A stretch of DNA of 34,739 bases, taken from positions 1 to 34,739 of the forward strand of contig CADAER010000050.1 of the NCBI GenBank assembly GCA_902787025.1, given 5' to 3'. This DNA is from Oscillospiraceae bacterium (GTDB taxonomy: Bacteria > Bacillota > Clostridia > Oscillospirales > Acutalibacteraceae). The position numbers and the translations under genes were made by a program. The notes under the pieces were generated by a model. The model ran no database searches and was not told the DNA's origin. It saw only the letters and a list, made by a program, of their open reading frames with translations. Each line of letters begins with the position of its first letter. Within the stretch, counting starts at the first letter, position 1. This document shows, in pieces, positions 1-8,098 of this stretch.

Positions 1-198
1 TTTGCAGAAAGCCTCTGCCTTACCGGGAATAAGATCCGCGGCAGCTACGATTTCAACCTCCGGACATTTTTTATAAGCGTTTACATGAGCTTCGGCAATC
101 CAGCCCGTGCCGATAATGCCGACTTTGACTTTGCGGGAGGCGTCAACCTCTTTAGCCGCAGTTAAATCTTCTTTGAATCTGTCAAGAATACCTGCCAT
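1..198 (-). CDS. Gfo/Idh/MocA family oxidoreductase, N-terminal part (cut by window edge)
   Basis: The gene starts with ATG at 198 behind a GAGGTG ribosome site and runs off the left edge, so 66 codons are visible. After about 20 residues comes a Rossmann strand with the nucleotide-binding motif GIIGTGWIAEAHV, then a second strand reading VEIVAAADLIP. This is the usual N-terminus of NAD(P)-dependent Gfo/Idh/MocA sugar dehydrogenases. It lies 24 bases downstream of a sugar isomerase/epimerase on the same strand, a frequent pairing in catabolism of inositols or keto-sugars. The substrate cannot be told because the C-terminal domain is outside the window. Confidence 0.85.
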   Translation of the reverse strand, partial: MAGILDRFKEDLTAAKEVDASRKVKVGIIGTGWIAEAHVNAYKKCPEVEIVAAADLIPGKAEAFCK

Positions 199-222
199 AA
201 TCGCACCTCATTTATTATTATG

Positions 223-1044
223 TTACCAGCCGAGAGTTGAAAGATACTCGCGACTGAGTTTTACTGATTCAAGTCTAGTATTACCGTTTGAAGGTTCATC
301 CTGCTCAACAACGACCCACTTTGAGCCGGCTTCTTCGCAGGCGGCGAGAATTGCGCCGAAATCCTGTTCACCGTAACCTACGGGGCGGAAACAGAAAGAA
401 CTTTCCTCGCTTTCTTCTTCCTCATCAATGCCGATAAGTTTATAAAGCGAACCGCCTTTTTTCTGACCCATCTCAAAATCTTTGAGATGAACTACCGGGG
501 ATCTGCCCGAATACTTAACTATATATTCGGAGGGATTTTCACCTGCAACATTTACCCAGCATGTATCAAGCTCAGTCTGAAGAAGATCGGCGGGAACAGT
601 ATTATATAGAATATCGAGCGCATAATCATCACCGAGTTTTACAAACTCAAAATCGTGATTGTGATAAAGAAGCTGTATTCCGAGCTCTTTCGCCGCTGAT
701 GCTATTTTGCGAATTCCTTCCACCGTTGACTGCCAACCTGGCGTGCCCGGACGGCATTCTTCGGTAAGATACGGCACAGCGACATATTTGCATCCGATAA
801 TTGCATAGTCACTCAACACTTTTTCGGGATTTTCAAGCATATCATAATACGGAACGTGCGCCGAAACGGGAACGATCCCGACATCTTCACATATTGCTTT
901 GACCTCTTCGGGTGACTTGTCAAAAAGACCCGCGAACTCAACCCCGTCGTAACCGTATTCTTTCATTTTGCGGATTGTGCCTTCAAAATCCTCAGCCATT
1001 TCATCTCTGACAGAATAGAGCTGAACGGCAACAGGAAGTTTCAT
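223..1044 (-). CDS. Sugar phosphate isomerase/epimerase family TIM-barrel protein
   Basis: This 273-residue protein of the xylose-isomerase-like TIM-barrel family begins PVAVQLYSVRDEM, typical of the group usually found beside Gfo/Idh dehydrogenases. Visible signatures are YHNHDFEF near the middle, ELDTCWVNVAG, the VHLKDFE strand and VVVEQDEP near the C-terminus; the H, E and D residues in them are the usual divalent-metal ligands. A short acidic loop (IDEEEESEE) sits between the last two, where relatives vary. The ATG at 1044 has an AAAGGAGTG ribosome site. It probably isomerises or epimerises a keto-sugar acted on by the downstream dehydrogenase. The exact substrate is unknown. Confidence 0.88.
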   Translation of the reverse strand: MKLPVAVQLYSVRDEMAEDFEGTIRKMKEYGYDGVEFAGLFDKSPEEVKAICEDVGIVPVSAHVPYYDMLENPEKVLSDYAIIGCKYVAVPYLTEECRPGTPGWQSTVEGIRKIASAAKELGIQLLYHNHDFEFVKLGDDYALDILYNTVPADLLQTELDTCWVNVAGENPSEYIVKYSGRSPVVHLKDFEMGQKKGGSLYKLIGIDEEEESEESSFCFRPVGYGEQDFGAILAACEEAGSKWVVVEQDEPSNGNTRLESVKLSREYLSTLGW

Positions 1045-1078
1045 AAAGTTTTCACTCCTTTAATAATATTACATAGAT

Positions 1079-1107
1079 ATAGTATCATAAAGGTATTGAA
1101 TATACAA
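1079..1107 (-). promoter_or_regulatory. Promoter for the isomerase/dehydrogenase pair
   Basis: On the minus strand TTGTAT (1107-1102) and TACTAT (1084-1079) are separated by 17 bases, about 35 bases upstream of the ATG at 1044. This is a reasonable housekeeping sigma promoter, with a weaker -10. Confidence 0.5.
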
Positions 1108-1122
1108 GATATATTTTTAAAA

Positions 1123-1554
1123 TCACAGCATTTCTTCAAGAATTTCCGCCGCGCCAGCGACAAGGACCGCGCAGGGACGCTTCTTATAGAATTCAGCGGT
1201 TCTCTCATCAGGAACAGGAGTTGTTCTTGCAACACCTATAAGGTCACGGCAATAAAGCGATGAATACTTTTCTTTGAATTTATCCGCCGCCTGCTGAACA
1301 AGAGCATATAAATTCGCTTTATTCTCTTTGTCACTCAGATTGGCACTTCCGTATCTCATCGATAGAACAATTGCCATACCGGTTACCGCTCCGCACATAT
1401 CGCGCATTCTGCCTACTCCGCCACCTAAGCCTTCGGAAAATTTCAACGCAATATCTTTGGGAACTCCGTAATCCTCGCAAAATGCTGCGACAACGGACTG
1501 TGAACAGTTATAGCCGTCAAAAAAGAGCTGAGCGGCTTCTTCTTTTTTACCCAT
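1123..1554 (-). CDS. C_GCAxxG_C_C family protein (putative redox/metal-binding protein)
   Basis: This 143-residue protein carries the spaced cysteines of the C_GCAxxG_C_C family: NCSQSV, FCEDYG, the MCGAVTG core, YCRDLIG and a final PCAVLVAG segment. A glycine-rich stretch (GLGGGVGRMRD) precedes the core motif. Members are small cytosolic proteins of anaerobes thought to bind a metal or cofactor; no reaction is established. A GTG nine bases further upstream is in frame, but the AGGAAG ribosome site is correctly spaced for the ATG at 1554, so I chose that start. It has its own promoter and is followed by a separately promoted sugar gene pair, so a functional link is not implied. Confidence 0.85.
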   Translation of the reverse strand: MGKKEEAAQLFFDGYNCSQSVVAAFCEDYGVPKDIALKFSEGLGGGVGRMRDMCGAVTGMAIVLSMRYGSANLSDKENKANLYALVQQAADKFKEKYSSLYCRDLIGVARTTPVPDERTAEFYKKRPCAVLVAGAAEILEEML

Positions 1555-1594
1555 AATTGACACTTCCTTTAAACAGAATTAAATGTTTTATAGT

Positions 1595-1603
1595 ATTATA
1601 ACA
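1595..1603 (-). promoter_or_regulatory. Extended -10 promoter for the C_GCAxxG protein
   Basis: The minus strand reads TGT-TATAAT (1603-1595), a TGn extended -10 element, about 40 bases upstream of the ATG at 1554. The -35 region is T-rich without a good hexamer, as is normal for extended -10 promoters. Confidence 0.5.
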
Positions 1604-1645
1604 TAAAAAAAATATAAAAAAAGTATTCCATTATTGAAAATTATG

Positions 1646-1654
1646 TGTTATAAT
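1646..1654 (+). promoter_or_regulatory. Extended -10 promoter for the secreted protein
   Basis: The plus strand reads TGT-TATAAT, identical to the divergent element at 1595-1603. The -35 is poor (TTCCAT at 17 bases). Transcription would start near 1661 and run through the inverted repeat at 1667-1688. Confidence 0.5.
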
Positions 1655-1666
1655 GCTTTTCCGTAA

Positions 1667-1688
1667 CGGATTAAAATGTGTTAATCCG
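1667..1688. promoter_or_regulatory. Perfect inverted repeat in the leader of the secreted-protein gene
   Basis: CGGATTAA (1667-1674) and TTAATCCG (1681-1688) form perfect 8-base arms around six bases. It starts 12 bases after the -10 and ends 9 bases before the GGAGG ribosome site. It could be a repressor operator at the start of the transcript or a small leader hairpin. It has no T run, so it is not a terminator. Confidence 0.45.
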
Positions 1689-1710
1689 ATTTTGAATGGA
1701 GGACAAAACA

Positions 1711-2793
1711 ATGAAAAACGTAAAGAAATCTCTTGCTCTTTTATTTGCAGTTATTTTTACTTTTTCTGCAATGAGCGTAGTAGCTTCGGCAGTTGCGCCG
1801 GTAGTTACAATTGCCTCAATCGGCAAAACAAGTGTCACTTTAAAGCCCCTCGGCGATCAGTGTGTTTTCGGTTGGAAAGCAATCGGAGCTGATGGTGATT
1901 ATTATTATGTTCAGGGAACGAATGTAATTGAGCTTTCAGGCAGTATGGAAGGTTATGAAATCGTTGCAAAGAATTTACAAAGCAATGAAGTAAGCACCGC
2001 TGTTACCGTTCTTGCCGCTCCCAAAGCACCCGTTCTTAAAGATTCCGACTTTGTTTCTTGCACCGCCACAACTATCACAATGAAAGCTAACAGCAAATAT
2101 CAGTATAAAGCTTTCAACAAACAGCTCGGTTTTGAATCAGAATGGTCTGATGAAAACATTATTACAGGCTTAGACAAAGGCACGGAATACTCCGTGGTTG
2201 CCAGAGCCAAAGTTGCTGAAAACCAGCTTTTAGGCGAAGAAAGCAACTCAATTCTTGTCAGAACCGCAAAGAGAGACGCTTTTATCGGCAAGAAGGAAGA
2301 CTGCCGTATTGATCTCGCTTACTCAGGCAGCGTTGAAAAAGGTCAGAAAATAAAGCTCACTGCTGTAGGTTCATTTATTGATGCCGCTACATCCGATGCC
2401 GACACAACCCCTGTTGAAGGCGATGTCCGCTTTGTTCCTTATGAGTGGTATGCAAAACAGACCGACACGGGATTGATTGTTGCCAGCGGCGACTGGGTCG
2501 GTAACGGCAGAACAATAAAAACCACTACCATCGACACAACCGGAGTTTCTGTCAAAGCGGGCGATAACCCCGTTGATGTTTCTGTTGAAGTTCTTTTTGT
2601 TCAGCAGGAATATGTTAACGGAAAATGGAAGACAATCGGCAAATATCTCGATTCCAACTCTTTCCCTGTTAAGCCTCCCGCAACAGGTTTTCAGAAGATT
2701 TTGCAGATACTCACCGGCGTAATTAATCTTGCGACAAAAGTAATTCTTAAGTTCTTTGAATTATTCTACGCTTTCCTTACCAAGAAATCCTGA
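1711..2793 (+). CDS. Secreted protein of unknown function with C-terminal hydrophobic helix
   Basis: I do not recognise this 360-residue protein. It starts MKNVKKSLAL with a clear signal peptide and a likely cleavage after ASA near residue 27. An upstream ATG at 1696 is in frame, but GGAGG at 1698-1702 selects the ATG at 1711. The body is rich in beta-prone segments; one, from about residue 110 to 190 (EWSDENIITGLDKGTEYSVV), resembles a fibronectin-III-like repeat. The last 35 residues, after a PPATGFQ linker, form an amphipathic or hydrophobic helix ending in AFLTKKS, which could hold the protein at the membrane. It has its own promoter with an inverted repeat and a strong terminator, so it is monocistronic. 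A surface or adhesion role is only a guess. Confidence 0.8.
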   Translation: MKNVKKSLALLFAVIFTFSAMSVVASAVAPVVTIASIGKTSVTLKPLGDQCVFGWKAIGADGDYYYVQGTNVIELSGSMEGYEIVAKNLQSNEVSTAVTVLAAPKAPVLKDSDFVSCTATTITMKANSKYQYKAFNKQLGFESEWSDENIITGLDKGTEYSVVARAKVAENQLLGEESNSILVRTAKRDAFIGKKEDCRIDLAYSGSVEKGQKIKLTAVGSFIDAATSDADTTPVEGDVRFVPYEWYAKQTDTGLIVASGDWVGNGRTIKTTTIDTTGVSVKAGDNPVDVSVEVLFVQQEYVNGKWKTIGKYLDSNSFPVKPPATGFQKILQILTGVINLATKVILKFFELFYAFLTKKS

Positions 2794-2815
2794 TTAAGTT
2801 TAATACCAAATTATT

Positions 2816-2855
2816 AAACTCCCTTTATGGCATCATAAAGGGAGTTTATTTTTTT
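2816..2855. terminator. Strong bidirectional terminator
   Basis: The arms 2816-2829 and 2834-2847 form a perfect 14-base stem (AAACTCCCTTTATG with its complement) around GCAT. On the plus strand it is followed by ATTTTTTT. It lies between the converging secreted-protein gene and the transporter gene, whose stop codon overlaps the T tract. Confidence 0.9.
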
Positions 2856-4323
2856 ATGTTTCGACTTCCGTCATCTTTTCTTCAAGTGCTTTCCGCCGCT
2901 CAAGAAGTTGTGCCTCAATCTGCGCACGGACTTCCGGATCATCTCTTACAAACGCTATAACAATAAGATAAAGAACCTCGCCGATTATCGGCCCTGCTAT
3001 AAAAATCGGCCACTGCCATTTCATATATAACGCACCCTGAAGATAATTCTTTTTGGTATTGTCGTATTTCAGCCAGCTGAGAATATAACCGCTTATAAGC
3101 GAATTTGCCGCAGAGGATATTTTTGAAATGAAATTCTGTATTGAGAAAGATATGCCTTCTGTTCGTTTGCCTGTTTTGAGCTCCACTTCATCAATGGAAT
3201 CGCTTGTCAGTGAACGGTGCGCAATATCCATCATATTTGTCGGTATAGCGACAATTGCCATCAAAGCAATTACAGCATACATACTGCCCAGTGAATCAAA
3301 ACCGATGAAATAGCATACAGTTCTTAACACAATCGCCGTGGTCTGGGCAATAATCAATATGCGTTTCATGCCGCCGACTTTGTCAGAGACCTTTGTTGCG
3401 AAAAACATTGAAAGAGCGCCCGGAACACCCATAAGAACACTGTAAACAACTTGTGATGTCCCGCCGTCAAATGATGCAAAGCCAAAATTGAACGACTCGC
3501 GGCTTTCGAAGAAATACGCCCACGGAAGCATTGTTCCGAATGCATCTTTAAAAAACCTTGCGGCTGAAATCAGCAACAGTGTTTTGTTATGACGAAGAAC
3601 AAAAATCGCTTCGAAAAGATTTTCTTTACTTCTCGGAACGTCAACCGCTTCCTTCATTCTGTGAGCAAGCATTGATATCAATTCGCCTCCGAGACCGAAA
3701 ACCAAGCCGAAGAAGGCGAAGATTTTAAAATCATCCATCCCGAGCTGATTGCTCATAACCGAGCGGAGAATCTGAAACGCCATAACAAGAGTTGCGCCTG
3801 CGCCTGCGCCGATTGAGACCCACTGTGAGACCTTCGCTCTCTCTTCAGAATGAGGAGATGAAAGCGCAACCATACCCCAAAGGGCAACATCCTGGAAGGA
3901 ATAGAATAAATCCCACAAAAGATAACAGGCAAAAACGATTATTACGGACACTTTTATATTGGAGCCTGTCTTTATGAACATAAGCGCCGTAAGAATACCG
4001 ATTATAGGCGGAGTCGCCAAAAGGTAAGGTCTTAATTTTTCACCGTTTTTAAAGCGGTGACGGTCAACAAGCGCACCGACAATCGGATCGTTTATTGAAT
4101 CCCATGTTCGTGTTATGCTCGTCATCAGACCGACTATTTTCGAGTTGATGCCGAGAACCGATGTCAGATAATAAAACAGCCATTGCGAAATATAACCATA
4201 AGAAACATTCTGACCGCCCAGACCTATCGCGTAAGAAAGCAGTCTGCCGTTCTTGACATATTTCTGTCTCTGTGGAGGTATGGTTAAGTCTTGTTCTGTG
4301 TTTTCAGTTAAATCGGAAGACAT
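2854..4323 (-). CDS. GPH-family sugar:cation symporter (MelB-like, MFS_2)
   Basis: This 489-residue polytopic membrane protein has the hallmarks of the glycoside-pentoside-hexuronide family: SYAIGLGGQNVSYG in the first helix, then TRTWDSINDPIVGALVDR with the Asp and basic residues typical of the cation/sugar site, followed by KNGEKLRPYLL. The C-terminus is a charged cytoplasmic tail (EERRKALEEKMTEVET is close to the end). It is the last gene of the pentose operon, 19 bases after the epimerase gene, with AAAGGGG as ribosome site, and is followed directly by the terminator at 2816. A pentose or pentoside is the likely cargo from context; sequence alone does not decide it. Confidence 0.9.
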   Translation of the reverse strand: MSSDLTENTEQDLTIPPQRQKYVKNGRLLSYAIGLGGQNVSYGYISQWLFYYLTSVLGINSKIVGLMTSITRTWDSINDPIVGALVDRHRFKNGEKLRPYLLATPPIIGILTALMFIKTGSNIKVSVIIVFACYLLWDLFYSFQDVALWGMVALSSPHSEERAKVSQWVSIGAGAGATLVMAFQILRSVMSNQLGMDDFKIFAFFGLVFGLGGELISMLAHRMKEAVDVPRSKENLFEAIFVLRHNKTLLLISAARFFKDAFGTMLPWAYFFESRESFNFGFASFDGGTSQVVYSVLMGVPGALSMFFATKVSDKVGGMKRILIIAQTTAIVLRTVCYFIGFDSLGSMYAVIALMAIVAIPTNMMDIAHRSLTSDSIDEVELKTGKRTEGISFSIQNFISKISSAANSLISGYILSWLKYDNTKKNYLQGALYMKWQWPIFIAGPIIGEVLYLIVIAFVRDDPEVRAQIEAQLLERRKALEEKMTEVET

Positions 4324-4342
4324 GGATAAATTCCCCTTTCCG

Positions 4343-5107
4343 TTAATATTTCAATGCCTCAAACGCGGGAGCGCAGTCTCTTTCAAAATTGTCGGTGGAT
4401 GCTTCAACCGAACAGGTCTCACAGCCGGCGGCTTCCAGCGCCTCGATAAACGACCTGTAATCTGCTCCGTCGTCTGTGCGCGGAAAATGCCTTGAAACAG
4501 GTTCGGCAATATGAGCGTGTTTAACGGCACCTGTGAGTTTTTTTACTGTTTCGCAATTATCGCCTGCTTCATACATATGATAATAATCAACAAGGCATTT
4601 TATATAATCGGAATTTGCCTGTGATGCGACAGCAGCGCCTTCAAGAGCAGAATTAATAATGTTACTGTCTGTTCTTCTCAACGGTTCAATGGTGATAATT
4701 ACTCCGTATTTTTCAGCTATGGGAGATACAATTTCTTTAAGAAAAAAAACAATCTGTCTGTATGCCTCTTCATAACTCCAACCATCGGGGACATCTCTTG
4801 CGCCCGATGAACCGAAAACAACTTTTTCAAGTCCTAAGGTAACGCCTCTTGAAATGCCTTTTTCAATATATTCTTTCAAAGCATCATAATCAACCTCGGG
4901 TCCGGTTACTTTAAGATTTCCGGGCAAAAAACAGTTGACGGATTCACATTTCAGAGAAAAGCTATCAAGCTCACTTTTAAAACGATTCAGTTTATCTTCA
5001 TCACTTTCTGCAAACAATGAAAAACAGGACTCAACATAATCAAATCCGCTTTCTGCAACAAGTTTTATTTTTTTCTCATCGTTGCCGACACACATTCCGA
5101 AACGCAT
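4343..5107 (-). CDS. TIM-barrel ketose epimerase-like protein (tagatose/psicose 3-epimerase-like)
   Basis: This 254-residue protein is of the sugar isomerase/epimerase superfamily. It starts MRFGMCVGND. The metal-binding pattern of D-tagatose/D-psicose 3-epimerases can be followed: Glu in ITIEPLRR, Asp/His in CLVDYYHMYE, His in KHAHIAEP and Glu in SVEAS near the C-terminus. The ATG at 5107 has a GAGAGGG ribosome site, 20 bases after araD. In this operon it could interconvert ketopentoses or ketohexoses to feed the ribulokinase. L-ribulose 3-epimerase activity is an inference, and L-xylulose-5-phosphate type activity cannot be excluded. Confidence 0.85.
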   Translation of the reverse strand: MRFGMCVGNDEKKIKLVAESGFDYVESCFSLFAESDEDKLNRFKSELDSFSLKCESVNCFLPGNLKVTGPEVDYDALKEYIEKGISRGVTLGLEKVVFGSSGARDVPDGWSYEEAYRQIVFFLKEIVSPIAEKYGVIITIEPLRRTDSNIINSALEGAAVASQANSDYIKCLVDYYHMYEAGDNCETVKKLTGAVKHAHIAEPVSRHFPRTDDGADYRSFIEALEAAGCETCSVEASTDNFERDCAPAFEALKY

Positions 5108-5127
5108 ATTATCCCTCTCTTCGCAGT

Positions 5128-5814
5128 TTATTTCTGACCGTAATAAGCGTCTGCTCCGTGTTTTCTGAAATAGTGTTTGTGCTGTATAGCCTGTGACGCG
5201 GGTTGAGCGTCAAGCCCTTCGCTGATATACGCCATCTTTGCAACTTCCTCAAGTATCGCGGAATTCTTCGCGGCTTCGTAGCAGTCCGAACCCCAGGTAA
5301 ACGGACCGTGTGAATGAACAAGAACCGCGGGGACTGCGTCGGGATTAATATTGTTTTTTTCAAAACATTCAGCTATAACTCTGCCCGTATTCAGTTCATA
5401 CTCTGAGTTGATTTCCTCTTCCGTAAGATCTCTTGTGCAGGGAATCTCTCCAAACGCAAAATCGGCGTGAGTTGTGCCGTATGGTTTTATTCCTTTTGCC
5501 GCCTGTGAGAAACCGACAGCAAATGTGGAGTGCGTATGAGCAACACCGCCGATATTTCCAAATCTGCGGTAAAGTTCAAGATGGGTTGCCGTATCAGACG
5601 AAGGTTTCAAGCCTTCTATTCTGTTACCGTCAAGGTCAACAACGGAGAGATCGGACGCTTTCAATTTTTCATAATCGACACCCGACGGCTTAATAACAAT
5701 AAGGCCGCTTTCCCTGTCTATGCCCGAGACATTACCCCAGGTAAAAAGCACAAGACCATATTCAACCAGTTTCAGGTTGGCTTCAAGCACCTGTTCTTTT
5801 AAAGATTCAAGCAT
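5128..5814 (-). CDS. araD: L-ribulose-5-phosphate 4-epimerase
   Basis: AraD converts L-ribulose 5-phosphate to D-xylulose 5-phosphate, the last step into the pentose phosphate pathway. The 228-residue protein has the class II aldolase fold with the zinc ligands visible as H93-x-H95 (AHTHSTF) and the second site HSHGPFTWG (about 167-175), aligning with His95, His97 and His171 of the E. coli enzyme. FTWGNVSG and IKPSG are the phosphate-binding loops. I chose the ATG at 5814 rather than one 18 bases upstream because GGAGG lies just before it, inside the last codons of araB. Only one base separates the araB stop from this ATG, so translation is probably coupled. Confidence 0.95.
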   Translation of the reverse strand: MLESLKEQVLEANLKLVEYGLVLFTWGNVSGIDRESGLIVIKPSGVDYEKLKASDLSVVDLDGNRIEGLKPSSDTATHLELYRRFGNIGGVAHTHSTFAVGFSQAAKGIKPYGTTHADFAFGEIPCTRDLTEEEINSEYELNTGRVIAECFEKNNINPDAVPAVLVHSHGPFTWGSDCYEAAKNSAILEEVAKMAYISEGLDAQPASQAIQHKHYFRKHGADAYYGQK

Positions 5815-5815
5815 A

Positions 5816-7474
5816 TCAGCCCTCCGCAGCAATCTTCTTAAGACGCTTCATAACATCATTCGATCCCCTGCCGAAATAGTCGTGCAGGGTTTTGTATTCG
5901 GCGTAAAGCTTATTGTATATTTCAACATTTTCAGGATTGGGATAATAAACAGTATCTCTGACTTTACCCATAATGCCCGCCGCTTCATATACATCGTCAT
6001 AGCCGCCGTTCGCTTTTCCTGCTGCAACAGCACCGAGAATCGCGCTGCCGAGTGAGCCGCACTGAGTTGTGCCTGCAATTTTAACAGGCATATTGAGAAC
6101 ATCGGAATATATCTGCATTGTCATCGGGTCTTTTTGAGATATACCGCCTGCTGCATAGAATGTATTGACCTTGACTCCGTTTTCGTTGAAGGTGTCGACA
6201 ATCATTCTTGTTCCGTAAGCGGTTGATTCAATAAGCGCTCTGTAAATATCTTCAGGTTTTGTCTGAAGAGTCATGCCGAGAATAACACCCGTTAAATCTA
6301 TATCACAAAGAACGGAGCGGTTGCCGTTGAACCAGTCAAGCGCAATAAGACCGCTTTCTCCCGGTCTTTTTGCCGAGCACTTTTCGCGCAAAAGTTTATG
6401 AACATTGACACCTTTTTCTTTGGCTTCATTAAAAATGCTTTCCGGCAGACAATTTTCAATAAACCACTGGAATGAATCGCCGACGCAGCACTGACCTGCT
6501 TCATAACCGTAAAGGCCAGGCATAACACCGTCTTCAACCACACCGCACATACCGGGCACCTGTTTTTCTGTACTACCGAGAAGAATGTGGCAGGTTGAAG
6601 TGCCCATTATTGCGAGCATTTCACCTTCGCCGGTAATTCCGACGGCAGGAACGGCAACATGGGCATCAGCTGTCGCTATTGCAACCGCTGTTCCTTCTTT
6701 AAGCCCTGTAAGTTTTGCCATTGCGGCAGTTACTTCACCGGCTTTTTCGCCTATTGGAGTTACAGGACCTAATTTATCTTCAACAAGATTTTCAAGTCTC
6801 GGGTCAAGCGCTTTGAAAAACGATTTGGGGGGATAACCGTTTTTCTTGTTCCAAATAGCTTTATATCCCGCACAGCAGGCATTTCTTGTTTCTTTTCCGC
6901 AAAGCTGCCAAACTACCCAATCAGCCGCCTCGATGAATTTATCAGCCTTATCGTACATCTCGGGTGCCTCTTCTAAAGTTTGCCAAATTTTCGGCACAAG
7001 CCATTCGGAGCTTATTTTGCCGCCGAATGTGTCAAGCCAATCAACGCCGAGCTCTCGTGCAATATCGTTAAGTTTATTGGCATAAGGCTGAGCTGCGTGA
7101 TGTTTCCAGAGTTTTACATAAGCGTGAGGATTTTCGGAGTATTCGGGTAAAAAGCAAAGCGGAGTTGAGTCCGCAAGCACGGGAAGAACCGTGCAGGTTG
7201 TAAAATCTATTCCTACGCCTATTATATCATCGGGATTCACTCCCGATTCTTCAATTACCGCAGGAATAGTATTTTTCAGAACATCAATATAATCCTGCGG
7301 ATGTTGAAGCGCCCAGTCCATACCGAGTTTTTTGCCGCAGGGCAGACATTCATCCATAACCGCGTGCGGATATTCAAAAACGGATGTCGCTATTTCTTTG
7401 CCGTCGGAAACATCAACAAGTAGCGCTCTGCCCGAAAGAGTTCCGTAATCAAGACCAATTGCATATTTTGCCAT
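5816..7474 (-). CDS. araB: Ribulokinase
   Basis: This 552-residue FGGY-family sugar kinase phosphorylates L-ribulose with ATP. Length and motifs match AraB rather than xylulokinase: [15 protein letters not shown] at the start, [47 protein letters not shown] and the C-terminal [19 protein letters not shown] adenine-binding region. The usual opening is close to GTDSVRAL, so GTLSGRAL is a mild variation. An AAGGAG ribosome site precedes the ATG. It lies 12 bases after the DUF4364 gene and one base before araD. No araA (arabinose isomerase) is in the window, so L-ribulose would have to come from an araA elsewhere or from the epimerase gene in this operon. Confidence 0.95.
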   Translation of the reverse strand: MAKYAIGLDYGTLSGRALLVDVSDGKEIATSVFEYPHAVMDECLPCGKKLGMDWALQHPQDYIDVLKNTIPAVIEESGVNPDDIIGVGIDFTTCTVLPVLADSTPLCFLPEYSENPHAYVKLWKHHAAQPYANKLNDIARELGVDWLDTFGGKISSEWLVPKIWQTLEEAPEMYDKADKFIEAADWVVWQLCGKETRNACCAGYKAIWNKKNGYPPKSFFKALDPRLENLVEDKLGPVTPIGEKAGEVTAAMAKLTGLKEGTAVAIATADAHVAVPAVGITGEGEMLAIMGTSTCHILLGSTEKQVPGMCGVVEDGVMPGLYGYEAGQCCVGDSFQWFIENCLPESIFNEAKEKGVNVHKLLREKCSAKRPGESGLIALDWFNGNRSVLCDIDLTGVILGMTLQTKPEDIYRALIESTAYGTRMIVDTFNENGVKVNTFYAAGGISQKDPMTMQIYSDVLNMPVKIAGTTQCGSLGSAILGAVAAGKANGGYDDVYEAAGIMGKVRDTVYYPNPENVEIYNKLYAEYKTLHDYFGRGSNDVMKRLKKIAAEG

Positions 7475-7486
7475 ATCTGTTTCTCC

Positions 7487-8065
7487 TTATACAAACAATT
7501 TTGAAACTATTCCCGCATAAAGTCCTGCAGGATCTTTGAGATAATTGTCTTTAATACTTTCAACCTGGTTTTCATCTGCCGCGTAAACAGTAAGTTTCAT
7601 AAGTATTTCTTTGCCGTTCATCAGTGTAAATGTTATGTTTGCGCCTTTATCAAGGTATTCTGTTTCAATTTTCGTTTCCGCTTTTCGCCTTTCGATGGTT
7701 TCGAGCATAACTGCGTCACCCAGTGCTTTTTCGCGGACGGATTTCGGTATCTCTTTTTCAAGCTCAAAAAGGGCGCTTGAACTGTCGGGAGTCAAAGCAA
7801 GAATGCCTTCGCTGTCACATTTCAGATTGCCCGAAGAAATCAGTTCTTCAAGCGCTTCACTGACGGCAAAATAATTCGCGAGACCGTGAATCTGAAATAT
7901 TTCTCCGATTTTTTCCCGTTTAACCGGAGTATTCATCTTTTTGACGATATAGCAAATCAGTGTTTTTATTTGCGCGGTGTTCCGTAAACCTCCGAGTTCA
8001 ACACCTTCGGAAAAGGTATCGTAGTTTTCGGAATATGCGTTTGTATTATCGTTTGTTTCTGACAA
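7487..8065 (-). CDS. DUF4364 family protein (winged-helix-like)
   Basis: The N-terminal part matches the Clostridia DUF4364 family: GGLRNTAQIKTLICYIV, then a helix-turn-helix-like stretch through KREKIGEIFQIHGLANYF and SEALEELISSGNL. The C-terminal half is alpha/beta. The family is widespread, usually single copy and without an established role; the winged-helix start suggests DNA binding. GTG (8074), ATG (8071) and TTG (8065) are all possible starts. The AGGTGA ribosome site overlaps the first two and is five bases from the TTG, so I favour TTG and 192 residues. It lies between the HEYGH membrane protein and araB in one operon, so it may be a local regulator or just a passenger. Confidence 0.75.
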   Translation of the reverse strand: MSETNDNTNAYSENYDTFSEGVELGGLRNTAQIKTLICYIVKKMNTPVKREKIGEIFQIHGLANYFAVSEALEELISSGNLKCDSEGILALTPDSSSALFELEKEIPKSVREKALGDAVMLETIERRKAETKIETEYLDKGANITFTLMNGKEILMKLTVYAADENQVESIKDNYLKDPAGLYAGIVSKLFV

Positions 8066-8098
8066 AATCATCACCTGCTTCGCCGAATAATCAGCTAC

